Below, in pieces: positions 9,742 through 17,887 of a DNA stretch of 64,000 bases. Within the stretch, counting starts at the first letter, position 1; every line of letters begins with the position of its first letter. The translations under genes and the position numbers were made by a program. The stretch covers positions 208,856 through 272,855 of the forward strand of contig NZ_QOHF01000004.1 in the NCBI RefSeq assembly GCF_003319115.1. Direction: 5' to 3'. Below the pieces are notes generated by a model. It had not been told where the DNA came from. It did not search any database and worked only from the letters and a program-made list of their open reading frames with translations. Source of the DNA: Geodermatophilus sp. TF02-6 (lineage in GTDB: Bacteria > Actinomycetota > Actinomycetes > Mycobacteriales > Geodermatophilaceae).

Positions 9742-9815
9742 CCGAGCTTGCGAGGTCACACACGGACGCAGCACCGCCAGGTCACGGGGCCGACGAGCGC
9801 CAGCGAGGAGGACCT
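9738..9815 (+). repeat. Family B coupling element between rimM and trmD
   Basis: A 78-base insert running from the GTGA overlap with the rimM stop to the trmD start. It opens GTGACCGAGCTTGCGAGG, closes with GAGCGCCAGCGAGGAGG, and is bounded by a 12-base direct repeat GGACCTGTGACC (9730-9741 and 9808-9819). The GAGGAGG supplies the trmD ribosome binding site. Its frame is open and in phase with trmD. Two relatives lie at 50331 and 50635. Confidence 0.85.
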
Positions 9816-10553
9816 GTGACCTGGCGCATCGACGTCATCACCATCTTCCCCGAGTACCTCGCCCCGCTGCGCCAGTCACTGTTGGGCAGGGCCGCCCAGC
9901 GCGGCCTGGTCGGCATCGGCGTGCACGACCTGCGGCGGTGGACCGACGACGTGCACCGCACCGTCGACGACGCCCCGTACGGCGGCGGGCCGGGGATGGT
10001 CATGCGCCCGGAGCCGTGGGGCCGCGCGCTGGACGCCGTCCGCGCACCGGGCACCCGGCTGGTCGTGCCCACCCCCGCCGGACGCCCGTTCACCCAGGCG
10101 GTGGCCGCCGAGTGGGCCCGCGAGCCCGGCCTGGTCTTCGCCTGCGGCCGCTACGAGGGGATCGACCAGCGGGTCGCCGACCGGGCGGCCGACGCCGGTC
10201 CGGTGTCGGAGGTCTCCATCGGCGACTACGTGCTCGCCGGGGGCGAGTCCGCGGTGCTGGTCATGGTCGAGGCGGTCACCCGGCTGATCCCCGGCGTGGT
10301 CGGCAACCGGGAGTCGGTCGAGTTCGACTCGCACGCCGACGGCCTGCTCGAGGGGCCGTCCTACACCCGACCGGCGTCCTGGCGCGGGCACGAGGTCCCG
10401 CCGGTGCTGCTGTCCGGCGACCACGCCGCGATCGCCCGGTGGCGGCGGGCGGAGTCGCTGCGGCGGACGGCGGCCCGTCGTCCGGACCTGCTGGCCGCGC
10501 TGCCACCCGAGGCGCTGTCGGACGCCGACCGCGCCGTCCTCGGCGACGGCTGA
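9816..10553 (+). CDS. trmD: tRNA (guanine37-N1)-methyltransferase
   Basis: Makes m1G37 in tRNAs, which prevents +1 frameshifting. The 245-aa SPOUT enzyme starts [15 protein letters not shown] and carries the trefoil-knot signatures [25 protein letters not shown] and [22 protein letters not shown] 9816 has GAGGAGG six bases upstream, provided by the family B insert. An in-frame GTG at 9738, overlapping the rimM stop, would add 26 non-conserved residues. The 9816 start is favoured because it matches the family N-terminus. Confidence 0.96.
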   Translation: MTWRIDVITIFPEYLAPLRQSLLGRAAQRGLVGIGVHDLRRWTDDVHRTVDDAPYGGGPGMVMRPEPWGRALDAVRAPGTRLVVPTPAGRPFTQAVAAEWAREPGLVFACGRYEGIDQRVADRAADAGPVSEVSIGDYVLAGGESAVLVMVEAVTRLIPGVVGNRESVEFDSHADGLLEGPSYTRPASWRGHEVPPVLLSGDHAAIARWRRAESLRRTAARRPDLLAALPPEALSDADRAVLGDG

Positions 10554-10654
10554 GCGGGCGATCGTCCGGCCGACCGCCCCCGTGGCCGTCCCGGACCCGG
10601 CCGGGCGGGTGCGCCCGCTCGGCGCCCGCCGCGCTCCGTCGCCCGAGGATGTGG

Positions 10655-10792
10655 CACAGTAGAGAGCTGCTGCGGACCGTCGGCCGGATCGACGGGAGCT
10701 CCTCCGCGGAGTGCAGCTCCCCGGATCGGACAGCCGGGGCCGCTCGTTGTCCGCACCGTGAACGACGCAACCGCTAGGACAGGACTGCCGCG
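10655..10792 (+). promoter_or_regulatory. rplS promoter (-10 CACAGT) and structured leader
   Basis: TGGCACAGT (10652-10660) resembles the rpsP -10. The following ~130-base leader has no ORF. It contains a hairpin GGGAGCT (10694-10700) with AGCTCCC (10715-10721), extended by flanking GATC repeats, and a palindromic CTCCGCGGAG in the loop. A leader of this kind before a ribosomal protein gene suggests feedback control by L19 or a processing site; this is inference. Confidence 0.45.
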
Positions 10793-11149
10793 ATGAACAC
10801 CCTGGACGCACTCGACGCCGACTCGCTGCGCGACGACATCCCCGAGTTCCGCCCGGGTGACACCGTCAAGGTGCACGTGCGCGTCGTCGAGGGCAACCGC
10901 TCGCGCATCCAGGTCTTCCAGGGCGTGGTCATCCGCCGGCAGGGCGGGGGCGTCCGGGAGACCTTCACCGTCCGCAAGATCAGCTTCGGCGTCGGTGTCG
11001 AGCGCACCTTCCCGGTGCACACCCCGGTGGTGGAGAGGATCGAGATCGTCACCCGCGGTGACGTCCGCCGCGCCAAGCTGTACTACCTCCGCGAGCTGCG
11101 CGGCAAGGCCGCCAAGATCAAGGAGAAGCGCGAGCCCGTCTCCCGCTGA
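10793..11149 (+). CDS. rplS: 50S ribosomal protein L19
   Basis: Structural protein at the 30S-50S interface. The 118-aa sequence has the L19 hallmarks [49 protein letters not shown] and [23 protein letters not shown] 10793. It is separated from trmD by 239 bases carrying its own promoter and leader, so it can be expressed apart from the rpsP genes. Confidence 0.98.
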   Translation: MNTLDALDADSLRDDIPEFRPGDTVKVHVRVVEGNRSRIQVFQGVVIRRQGGGVRETFTVRKISFGVGVERTFPVHTPVVERIEIVTRGDVRRAKLYYLRELRGKAAKIKEKREPVSR

Positions 11150-11202
11150 CACGCTCCCCGGCCGGGTCGCCCGGCCTGACCACGGCGGGTCTCCCACGGC
11201 CG

Positions 11203-11208
11203 TACGCT
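11203..11208 (+). promoter_or_regulatory. Candidate -10 of lepB (TACGCT), leaderless type
   Basis: TACGCT ends eight bases before the lepB ATG, so transcription would start at or next to the start codon. No purine-rich ribosome binding site is present, which supports a leaderless mRNA. Confidence 0.5.
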
Positions 11209-11216
11209 GGCTCCCG

Positions 11217-12176
11217 ATGAGCAGCGACCGGCCCGGGAGGCCCGCCGACGTCGTCCCGGAGGGGGAGGACCCCCGCCCAGCCGGAGCCTCCGCGCAGGGC
11301 GAGGCCGGTACGGGCCCGGCCCGCGCCCCGTCCCGCCGCGAGCGGCGGAGGCGGCGCGACCACAAGGGCTCGCTGCTGCGCGAGCTGCCCGTGCTGCTCC
11401 TCGTCGCGTTCGTGCTGGCGCTGGTGGTGAAGACCTTCCTCGTGCAGGCCTTCTTCATCCCCTCCGGGTCGATGGAGCGCACGCTGCACGGCTGCCCCGG
11501 TTGCACCGGCGACCGCGTCCTGGTCAACAAGGTGCCCTACTGGTTCGGCGAGCCCGAGCCCGGCGACATCGTGGTCTTCAAGGGGCCGGACACCTGGTCC
11601 CCGGAGGTCGACGTCGCCGAGCCGTCCAACCGGGTCACCGGCGCGCTGTTGTGGCTGGGGCGCGCCATCGGGGTGGCCCCCCCGAGCGAGGACGACTTCG
11701 TCAAGCGGGTCATCGCCACCGGCGGCCAGACGGTGCAGTGCTGTGACGCCGAGGGGCGGGTCACCGTCGACGACCGGCCGCTCGACGAGCCCTACATCTA
11801 CGAGAACACGCCGCTGGAGAGCCGGGCCTTCGGCCCCGTCACCGTCCCCGAGGGTCGGCTGTGGGTGATGGGCGACCACCGCTCGGCGTCGGCGGACTCG
11901 AAGGCCCACATGGGCGACAAGTACTCCGGGACGATCGCCGTGGACGACGTCATCGGCAAGGCCGCGCTGATCGTGTGGCCGCTGGACCGGATTGGCGTCC
12001 TGCACGCACCCGACATCCAGGGCGTCGAGGCCTCCGGCCTGCCGGGTGGGCCGGCGCCGGGCTCCGGCGCGTCGGCGGTGGCGGCCCCGTACGCGCTCGG
12101 CCTCGTCGGTGCCCTCCCGCCGACCGCGGTGCGACGACGACGGCAGCGCAGGACGGGTCCCGCCGACGCCCCCTGA
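11217..12176 (+). CDS. lepB: Signal peptidase I
   Basis: Membrane serine protease that removes signal peptides from exported proteins. In the 319-aa product a basic N-terminal region of about 50 aa leads to a transmembrane helix at about 57-75. Catalytic Ser85 lies in PSGSME and Lys163 in DFVKRVIATGG; the C-terminal signature is WVMGDHRSASADS. The tail is basic (RRRRQRR), with a weakly hydrophobic segment before it. The distance between Ser and Lys is larger than in E. coli, with an insert carrying CPGC. A 10-bp hairpin follows the gene. Confidence 0.95.
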   Translation: MSSDRPGRPADVVPEGEDPRPAGASAQGEAGTGPARAPSRRERRRRRDHKGSLLRELPVLLLVAFVLALVVKTFLVQAFFIPSGSMERTLHGCPGCTGDRVLVNKVPYWFGEPEPGDIVVFKGPDTWSPEVDVAEPSNRVTGALLWLGRAIGVAPPSEDDFVKRVIATGGQTVQCCDAEGRVTVDDRPLDEPYIYENTPLESRAFGPVTVPEGRLWVMGDHRSASADSKAHMGDKYSGTIAVDDVIGKAALIVWPLDRIGVLHAPDIQGVEASGLPGGPAPGSGASAVAAPYALGLVGALPPTAVRRRRQRRTGPADAP

Positions 12177-12208
12177 CCTGCCGGACCCGGACCCGCAGCA
12201 CCGGACCC

Positions 12209-12243
12209 GACCCGCACGCCCCGGACCCCGGGACGTGCGGGTC
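12209..12243 (+). terminator. Hairpin after lepB
   Basis: A perfect 10-bp stem GACCCGCACG (12209-12218) with CGTGCGGGTC (12234-12243). The 15-base loop can itself pair. Likely terminates the lepB transcript. Confidence 0.7.
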
Positions 12244-12453
12244 GAGTCGTTCCGGGGCCCGTTATCGAAAATGGCATCGCCATGTCGACACGAATGCGTG
12301 CGGTCAATTCCCGCGTTGTTCCTGTGACGACAGGAGTGCAGACCCGACCGCCACGGAATCGGCTGAGAAATCGTCCGCAAAACGTTCAAGCACCGATCCG
12401 GGCCGTCCGATGGAAGCGGGGAGAGTTCCCGATCCTGTGAAACGGAGTCGATT
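12244..12453 (+). other. AT-richer untranslated stretch before the LuxR-type gene
   Basis: About 210 bases without a recognisable gene, clearly richer in A and T than the flanks (for example GTTATCGAAAATGG and CGCAAAACGTTCAAG). Two small hairpins are visible: ATGGC/GCCAT at 12271-12283 and CCTGT/ACAGG at 12321-12334. It probably holds the promoter and a long leader of the regulator at 12454; a small RNA is possible. Confidence 0.5.
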
Positions 12454-13158
12454 GTGTCCGCACCCATGGCGAGCGCCGCCCGCGGCGTCACCCGCGTGCT
12501 CATCCTCGCCGACGCGCCCGTCCTGCGCCGGGGTCTGGTGAGCATGGTCAACGAGACCGCCGGCATGCAGTCGGTGGGGACGCCGGGCGAGTTGCGCCGG
12601 GCCCTGACCCTGGTCGAGACCGCCCGCCCCGACGCGGTGGTCGTGGAGCTGGGCCCGGGGCGGGCCGCGACCCTCAACGCCTGCCGCGACCTGCGCCGCC
12701 GGTACCCGCGGGTGACGATCGTGGCCCTGGGCACCTCCGAGGACCCGGCCGTGGTGAACGAGGCCCTGGCCGCCGGCGTCCGCGGGTACCTGATGATCAA
12801 CACGTCGCCGACCCTGCTCGGCTGGGCCGTCCTGGCCGCCCGCGCCGGCCGCACGGTGGTCGACCCGCAGATCCGCCGGGTCGAGCCGTCGGCCGCGCCC
12901 GCCGCCAAGCCGTTCACCCCCGAGGTGCCGCTGACCCCGCGCGAGTCCGACGTCCTCGACGAGCTGCTCCAGGGGCAGTCGAACCGGCAGATCGGCCGGA
13001 ACCTGTTCATCAGCGAGGACACGGTCAAGTCCCACGTCAAGGCCATCCTGCGCAAGCTCGGCGCCCGCGACCGGGCGCACGCGGTCTCGCTGGTGCTCTC
13101 CTCCCGCAGCCCCGCCTGCACCTGCGGCGCGCACAGCCTCGCCCCCGCCGAGGCCTGA
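12454..13158 (+). CDS. LuxR/NarL-type regulator with an atypical receiver
   Basis: A 234-aa orphan regulator with no kinase nearby. Residues ~12-125 fold like a receiver, but the usual acidic pair is ILADAPVL, the phospho-acceptor Asp position reads VVVELGPG (Glu), and the conserved Lys of GYLLKD is replaced in GYLMIN. It is therefore unlikely to be controlled by phosphorylation. The C-terminal LuxR HTH is intact (LTPRESDVLDELLQGQSNRQI; DTVKSHVKAILRKLGARDR). Two Cys residues lie close together near the end (ACTCGAH), a possible redox or metal site. GTG 12454 is chosen; an ATG at 12466 is an alternative. Confidence 0.88.
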   Translation: MSAPMASAARGVTRVLILADAPVLRRGLVSMVNETAGMQSVGTPGELRRALTLVETARPDAVVVELGPGRAATLNACRDLRRRYPRVTIVALGTSEDPAVVNEALAAGVRGYLMINTSPTLLGWAVLAARAGRTVVDPQIRRVEPSAAPAAKPFTPEVPLTPRESDVLDELLQGQSNRQIGRNLFISEDTVKSHVKAILRKLGARDRAHAVSLVLSSRSPACTCGAHSLAPAEA

Positions 13159-13159
13159 G

Positions 13160-13216
13160 AGAGGACCCCCTGCTCCCCGCCGCTCGCACGCTCGCGGCGG
13201 GGCCCTGCAGAGGGCC
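13160..13216. repeat. Family A hairpin repeat
   Basis: Inner stem CCCCGCCGC (13175-13183) pairs perfectly with GCGGCGGGG (13194-13202) around the loop TCGCACGCTC. The outer stem is imperfect. It starts immediately after the stop of the LuxR-type gene. Confidence 0.85.
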
Positions 13217-13290
13217 GGTCGGGCCGTCCGCCTCCTCGGCAGCCCGTCCGGGTGGCTCCTCCCGGCCGCCTGCGGCGGCCGACCGTCCAC

Positions 13291-13323
13291 GGGCCGGTCC
13301 TCCCTGACCCCGGGGACCGGCCC
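13291..13323 (+). terminator. Hairpin downstream of the LuxR-type gene
   Basis: A perfect 10-bp stem GGGCCGGTCC (13291-13300) with GGACCGGCCC (13314-13323). A smaller 7-bp hairpin lies just upstream (13264-13280). It lies between the LuxR-type gene and rnhB. Confidence 0.65.
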
Positions 13324-13413
13324 CTGGCGTCTTCCCGGGCAGCTGTCCGCGGACGCCCGCCGGGTCGGCCCGCGGCCGCCGGTGCGTGCGCCGTCCGGTC
13401 ACTGCCGGCGTCG

Positions 13414-13419
13414 TACTGT
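13414..13419 (+). promoter_or_regulatory. Candidate -10 of rnhB (TACTGT), leaderless type
   Basis: TACTGT lies nine bases upstream of the rnhB ATG, and there is no Shine-Dalgarno sequence between them. Fits a leaderless transcript. Confidence 0.45.
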
Positions 13420-13428
13420 CGAACCGCG

Positions 13429-14205
13429 ATGGCCCTCCGTTCCGCTCCCGCTCCCGTCGGGCGAGGCGCCCGCGCCCGACGGGTACCGCCTGCCGACGAG
13501 CGCCCCGACGCGCTGTGGGACATGGAGCGCTCGCTGCGCCGCCGGGGTTTCGCCGCGGTCGCCGGCGCGGACGAGGCCGGCCGCGGCGCCTGCGCCGGGC
13601 CCCTGGTGGCGGCCGCGTGCGTGCTGCCCCTCGGGCGGCGTGGCCGGGTGCCCGGGCTGGCCGACTCCAAGCTGCTGACCGCGGCGACCCGGGACCGGGT
13701 CTACGAAGAGGTCGTGGCGCGGGCGGTGTCCTGGTCGGTCGTGGTGACGCCGGTCGCCGACCTCGACGTCCGCGGCATGCACGTCACCAACATCGAGGCG
13801 TTGCGCCGGGCCGTGTGGAGCCTCGACCCCGGCCCGGACTACGTGCTCACCGACGGCTTCCCGGTCCCGGGGCTGGCCCGCCCGACCCTGGCGGTCTGGA
13901 AGGGGGACCGGGTGGCGGCCTGCGTCGCGGCGGCGTCGGTGCTGGCCAAGGTCACCCGAGACCGGATCATGCTCGACCTGCACGAGTGCTGGCCCGAGTA
14001 CGACTTCGCCGTCCACAAGGGCTACACCACCGACGCGCACGAGGCCGCCCTCCGCCGGCACGGACCCTGCCCCGAGCACCGGATGCGGTTCGTCAACGTC
14101 GCCCGGGCCCGCGACGCACACGCCGAACGGGGACTCCAGCTGACCGGCTCGGCCGCCATGGTCGATGATGGGCCCATGCGCCCTGTGTCCGGAGAGCCGC
14201 GATGA
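13429..14205 (+). CDS. rnhB: Ribonuclease HII
   Basis: Removes misincorporated ribonucleotides and RNA from RNA-DNA hybrids. The 258-aa protein has the type 2 RNase H motif GADEAGRGACAGPLVAAA with catalytic Asp48 and Glu49, then LADSKLLT, VLTDGF (further acidic ligand) and VTRDRIM, ending with the typical HKGYTT and HRMRF region. The N-terminal ~40 aa are a basic, variable extension. Its stop overlaps the DUF2469 start by ATGA. Confidence 0.95.
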   Translation: MALRSAPAPVGRGARARRVPPADERPDALWDMERSLRRRGFAAVAGADEAGRGACAGPLVAAACVLPLGRRGRVPGLADSKLLTAATRDRVYEEVVARAVSWSVVVTPVADLDVRGMHVTNIEALRRAVWSLDPGPDYVLTDGFPVPGLARPTLAVWKGDRVAACVAAASVLAKVTRDRIMLDLHECWPEYDFAVHKGYTTDAHEAALRRHGPCPEHRMRFVNVARARDAHAERGLQLTGSAAMVDDGPMRPVSGEPR

Positions 14206-14522
14206 GCACCGAGGACCTGGAGAAGTACGAGACCGAGATGGAGCTGCAGCTCTATCGCGAGTACCGGGACATCGTGCGGCAGTTCACCTACGTGGTGGAG
14301 ACCGAGCGGCGCTTCTACCTGGCCAACTCCGTCGACCTGCAGGTCCGCGAGGCCGGGGGCGAGGTCTACTTCGAACTCAAGCTCTCCGACGCGTGGGTGT
14401 GGGACATGTACCGGCCCGCGCGCTTCGTGCGCAACGTGCGCGTGCTGACCTTCAAGGACGTCAACGTCGAGGAGCTCGACAAGCCCGACCTCGAGCTGCC
14501 CGGCGGCCCCCGCCTGTCCTGA
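14202..14522 (+). CDS. DUF2469 family protein
   Basis: A 106-aa acidic protein (MSTEDLEKYETEMELQLYRE start) found next to rnhB across Actinobacteria. Function unknown; conserved segments YREYRDIVRQFTYVVETERRF and DAWVWDMYRPARFV mark the family. It overlaps rnhB by four bases, so it is translated with it. Confidence 0.93.
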   Translation: MSTEDLEKYETEMELQLYREYRDIVRQFTYVVETERRFYLANSVDLQVREAGGEVYFELKLSDAWVWDMYRPARFVRNVRVLTFKDVNVEELDKPDLELPGGPRLS

Positions 14523-14638
14523 TGCCCTCCTGATCTCCACGCCACGCCGGGGAGGGTGCACCCCTCCGGTGGCGGACGGACCCCGACCGTCCACAGGGCG
14601 CACCGCCGTCCACAGACCGGCCGCAGGCCTGGTGGCAG

Positions 14639-15025
14639 GTGCGGCTGCGGGACGACGGTCGCCGGGTGCGAACGAGATCGGACCTCGGTGCCCACGGCGA
14701 GCGCATCGCCGCCACCTACCTCACCGACCAGGGCCTGCGCGTCCTCGACCGGAACTGGCGCTGCCGCGACGGTGAGCTCGACATCGTCGCCCGCGAGGGC
14801 GACGCGCTCGTCTTCTGCGAGGTCAAGACCCGCCGGGCGGTGGGCTTCGGTCATCCCGTGGAGGCGGTCGGGCACGCCAAGCAGCGCCGGCTGAGGACGC
14901 TGGCCCAGCGCTGGCTGGCCGCCCACACCGAGCACGCGCCCGAGCTGCGCTTCGACGTCGTCGGCGTGCTGGTGCGGCCGGAGCGTCCCGCGCTGGTCAC
15001 CCACCTGCGGGCGGCGTTCTCGTGA
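14639..15025 (+). CDS. YraN family (UPF0102) nuclease-like protein
   Basis: A 128-aa protein with the Holliday-junction-resolvase-like fold core: GAHGERIAATYL, then DGELDIVAREGDALVFCEVKTR, the PD-(D/E)xK-like pattern. The biochemical role is unproven in most species. GTG 14639 is taken; a GTG at 14666 would give 119 aa and also fits, since neither has a strong ribosome binding site. The stop overlaps comM by GTGA, and the yraN-comM-dprA order suggests a link to DNA uptake or recombination. Confidence 0.88.
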   Translation: MRLRDDGRRVRTRSDLGAHGERIAATYLTDQGLRVLDRNWRCRDGELDIVAREGDALVFCEVKTRRAVGFGHPVEAVGHAKQRRLRTLAQRWLAAHTEHAPELRFDVVGVLVRPERPALVTHLRAAFS

Positions 15026-16542
15026 CGCTGGCGCGGACCTGGTCGGTCGGGCTGGCCGGGGTGCACGGCGCGGTGGTCGACGTCGAGGTCGACCTGTCCG
15101 CCGGCGTGCCGGGCGTGGTCCTCGTCGGGCTGCCGGACGCCGTCGTCCGCCAGTCGGTCGACCGGGTGCGGGCGGCGGTGGTCAACGCCGGCGGGAGGTG
15201 GCCGCTGCGCCGGATCACGATCGGCCTCTCCCCGGCATCGATGCCCAAGCAGGGCAGCGGGTTCGACCTGGCGCTGGCGGCCGCGGTCCTGGCCGCCGAC
15301 GGCGCGGTGCCGGCGGAGTCGGTCGGCCGGCTGGTGCTGCTCGGCGAGCTGGGCCTCGACGGCTCCGTGCGCTCCGTCCGGGGGGTCCTCCCCGCGGTGC
15401 TGGCCGCGGCACGGGCCGGGCACGGGACGGTCGTGGTGCCCGCGGGCAACGCGGAGGAGGCGGCCCTCGTCGACAGCGTCGAGGTGCTGGCCGCCGCGAC
15501 CCTCGGCGACCTGGTCGCCCACCTGGCCGGTCGTGCGGCGCTGCCCCGTCACGTCCGGGGCGCCCTGCCCCCGCCCGCTCCCGGGCCGGACCTGGCCGAC
15601 GTCGTCGGTCAGCCCATCGGCCGCCGCGCGGTCGAGGTGGCGGCCGCCGGAGGGCACCACCTGTACCTCACCGGGCCACCGGGGGCGGGCAAGACGATGC
15701 TCGCCGAGCGCCTGCCGAGCCTGCTGCCCGCGCTCGACGAGCAGGCGGCCCTGGAGGTCACCGCCATCCACTCGGTGGCCGGCACGCTGCCACCGGGAGC
15801 GCCGCTGGTGACCCGCCCGACCTTCGAGGCGCCCCACCACTCGGCGACGATGGCCGCGCTCGTCGGCGGCGGCTCCGGCCTCATCCGGCCGGGTGCGCTC
15901 TGCCGGGCCCACCGCGGGGTCCTCTTCCTCGACGAGGCGCCGGAGTTCCCGCGGGCGGTGCTCGACACGCTGCGCCAGCCGCTCGAACGCGGCTCGGTCA
16001 CCATCTCCCGGGCCCGCGGCGCGGCGACCTTCCCGTGCCGGGCGCAGCTGGTGCTGGCGGCCAACCCGTGCCCCTGCGCCAGCGCCGCCGGCGACGCCGC
16101 CTGCACCTGCAGCCCGCTGCAGCGGCGGCGCTACCGGTCCCGGCTGTCGGGGCCGCTGCTCGACCGCATCGACCTGCGGGTCGACCTGCCGGCGGTCACC
16201 CGGGCGGCGTGGCTGGAGGCCGGGGTCACGCCCGAGCCGACGGCCGCGGTCGCCGCACGGGTCGCCGCGGCCCGCGCCGCCGCGGCCGCGCGGCTGCACG
16301 GCACCGGGCTGGTCCTCAACAGCCAGGTCCCGGGGCGGTTGCTGCGCGAGCGGTGGTCCCCACCGCGGCCGGCGCTGCGCCTGGTCGACCGGGCCCTGGA
16401 GCGTGGGGCGCTGTCCGTCCGCGGCTACGACCGGGTGCTGCGGGTCGCGTGGACGTTGGCCGACCTCGCCGGCCGCGCGGTCCCGGGGGCGGACGACGTC
16501 GCCGAGGCCCTCGGCATGCGCCTGCAGCGGGCCGCGGCATGA
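15022..16542 (+). CDS. comM: ComM/YifB family AAA+ ATPase (Mg-chelatase-like)
   Basis: A 506-aa ATPase. It has an N-terminal Lon-protease-like fold (SVGLAGVHGAVVDVEVDL; LSPASMPKQGSGFDLALA), a Walker A GPPGAGKT near residue 220, Walker B VLFLDEAPEF, and a C-terminal Mg_chelatase domain with a Cys-rich NPCPCASAAGDAACTC segment. In Vibrio, ComM is a branch-migration helicase for transformation; the same role is inferred here from its place between yraN and dprA. Overlaps both neighbours by four bases. Confidence 0.94.
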   Translation: MTLARTWSVGLAGVHGAVVDVEVDLSAGVPGVVLVGLPDAVVRQSVDRVRAAVVNAGGRWPLRRITIGLSPASMPKQGSGFDLALAAAVLAADGAVPAESVGRLVLLGELGLDGSVRSVRGVLPAVLAAARAGHGTVVVPAGNAEEAALVDSVEVLAAATLGDLVAHLAGRAALPRHVRGALPPPAPGPDLADVVGQPIGRRAVEVAAAGGHHLYLTGPPGAGKTMLAERLPSLLPALDEQAALEVTAIHSVAGTLPPGAPLVTRPTFEAPHHSATMAALVGGGSGLIRPGALCRAHRGVLFLDEAPEFPRAVLDTLRQPLERGSVTISRARGAATFPCRAQLVLAANPCPCASAAGDAACTCSPLQRRRYRSRLSGPLLDRIDLRVDLPAVTRAAWLEAGVTPEPTAAVAARVAAARAAAAARLHGTGLVLNSQVPGRLLRERWSPPRPALRLVDRALERGALSVRGYDRVLRVAWTLADLAGRAVPGADDVAEALGMRLQRAAA

Positions 16543-17792
16543 CCGCGCTGCCGAGCCTGGACGAGGACATCGAGCAGGGGCTGGTCGAACCCGTGGGCCC
16601 CGACGGTGACGTCGCTCCCGCGGTGCGCCGGGCCCGGGCCTGGCTGAGCCGCGCGGCCGAGCCCGGCAGCGTCGCCTTCTGGCGCTTCGTCGAGGACGCC
16701 GGCCCGGTGGAGGCGGTGCGCCGGCTGCGGGCCGGTCGAGCGCCCGACGCCGTCCGGGCCCTGGTGGGGGCGCGCGCCGGCCAGGACGCCTCGCTGGTCG
16801 ACCTGCAGCGGGCCCGGCGCTGCGGTGCCCGCCTGGTGGTCCCCGAGGACGACGAGTGGCCCGCCCCCCTGCTGCACTGCCTGACCGTGGCGACGAGCGC
16901 GGAGTCCGACGATCCGCGCCAGCAGTCGCCGCGCACCCTCGCACCGGTGCCGCCGATCGCGCTGTGGGTCCGCGGGGCTGCCCGCCTCGACGAGCTGGCC
17001 GACCGGTCCGTGGCCGTGGTCGGTGCCCGGGCGTCGACGGCCTACGGCGAGCACGTCGCCGGCGAGCTGGGTCACCAACTGGGGGATCGGGGGTGGACGG
17101 TGGTCTCCGGCGGGGCGTACGGCATCGACGCCGCGGCGCACCGGGGCGCGCTCGCCGCCGGGGCGCCGACCCTCGCGGTGCTCGCCTGCGGCGTCGACCG
17201 CGCCTACCCCGCCGCGCACGGCGCGCTGTTCCACCGCATCGCCGAGGAGGGTCTCCTGGTGAGCGAGTGGCCGCCGACCGCCGCTCCGCACAAGCACCGG
17301 TTCCTGGTGCGCAACCGGCTCATCGCCGGGCTGACCCGCGGCACCGTGGTCGTGGAGGCGGCGGCCCGGTCGGGTGCCCTGGCGACGGCCCGCCGGGCCC
17401 AGCGGCTGGGCCGGCAGGTGATGGTGGTCCCCGGCCCGGTCACCTCCGCCCTGTCCGTGGGCTGCCACGAGCTGCTGCGCGACGCCGAGCTGGGCGCCGT
17501 CCTCGTCGCCGATGCGGCGCACGTCGTCGAGGCGGTCGGCCGGCTGGGAGAGGACCTCGCCGACCCTCCCGAGCGGCCCACCGACCTCCGTGACGGGCTC
17601 TCCGACCTGGCGGTCCGGGTGCTCGACGCCTGCCCGGTGCGGGTCGGGGTGAGCCCCGAGCGGCTGGCCGCGGTGGCCGGCTGCGACGTCCTCGACGTGC
17701 TGCGGGTGCTGCCGGCCCTCGAGCTGGCCGACCTCGTGCAGCGCACCGACAGCGGCTGGCGGCTGGCCCCACCGCCGGAGGACGGCCGGTGA
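16539..17792 (+). CDS. dprA: DNA-processing protein DprA
   Basis: Loads RecA on incoming single-stranded DNA. The 417-aa protein has the Rossmann-like core: VAVVGARASTAYGEHVA, WTVVSGGAYGIDAAAHRGAL, then LACGVDRAYP, HKHRFLVRNRLIAGLT and a C-terminal winged helix (VRVLDACPVRVGVSPERLA). ATG 16539 overlaps the comM stop (ATGA). With comM and yraN it implies retained DNA uptake or recombination capacity. Confidence 0.95.
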   Translation: MTALPSLDEDIEQGLVEPVGPDGDVAPAVRRARAWLSRAAEPGSVAFWRFVEDAGPVEAVRRLRAGRAPDAVRALVGARAGQDASLVDLQRARRCGARLVVPEDDEWPAPLLHCLTVATSAESDDPRQQSPRTLAPVPPIALWVRGAARLDELADRSVAVVGARASTAYGEHVAGELGHQLGDRGWTVVSGGAYGIDAAAHRGALAAGAPTLAVLACGVDRAYPAAHGALFHRIAEEGLLVSEWPPTAAPHKHRFLVRNRLIAGLTRGTVVVEAAARSGALATARRAQRLGRQVMVVPGPVTSALSVGCHELLRDAELGAVLVADAAHVVEAVGRLGEDLADPPERPTDLRDGLSDLAVRVLDACPVRVGVSPERLAAVAGCDVLDVLRVLPALELADLVQRTDSGWRLAPPPEDGR

Positions 17793-17887
17793 CGCACCAG
17801 TGACGGCAGGGGAGGGCGGGGTGGGGCGCGGCTCAGGGGCCGGCGCGGCTGCTTGACCCCCACCGGACCGCGTCGGACCGTTCCCGG

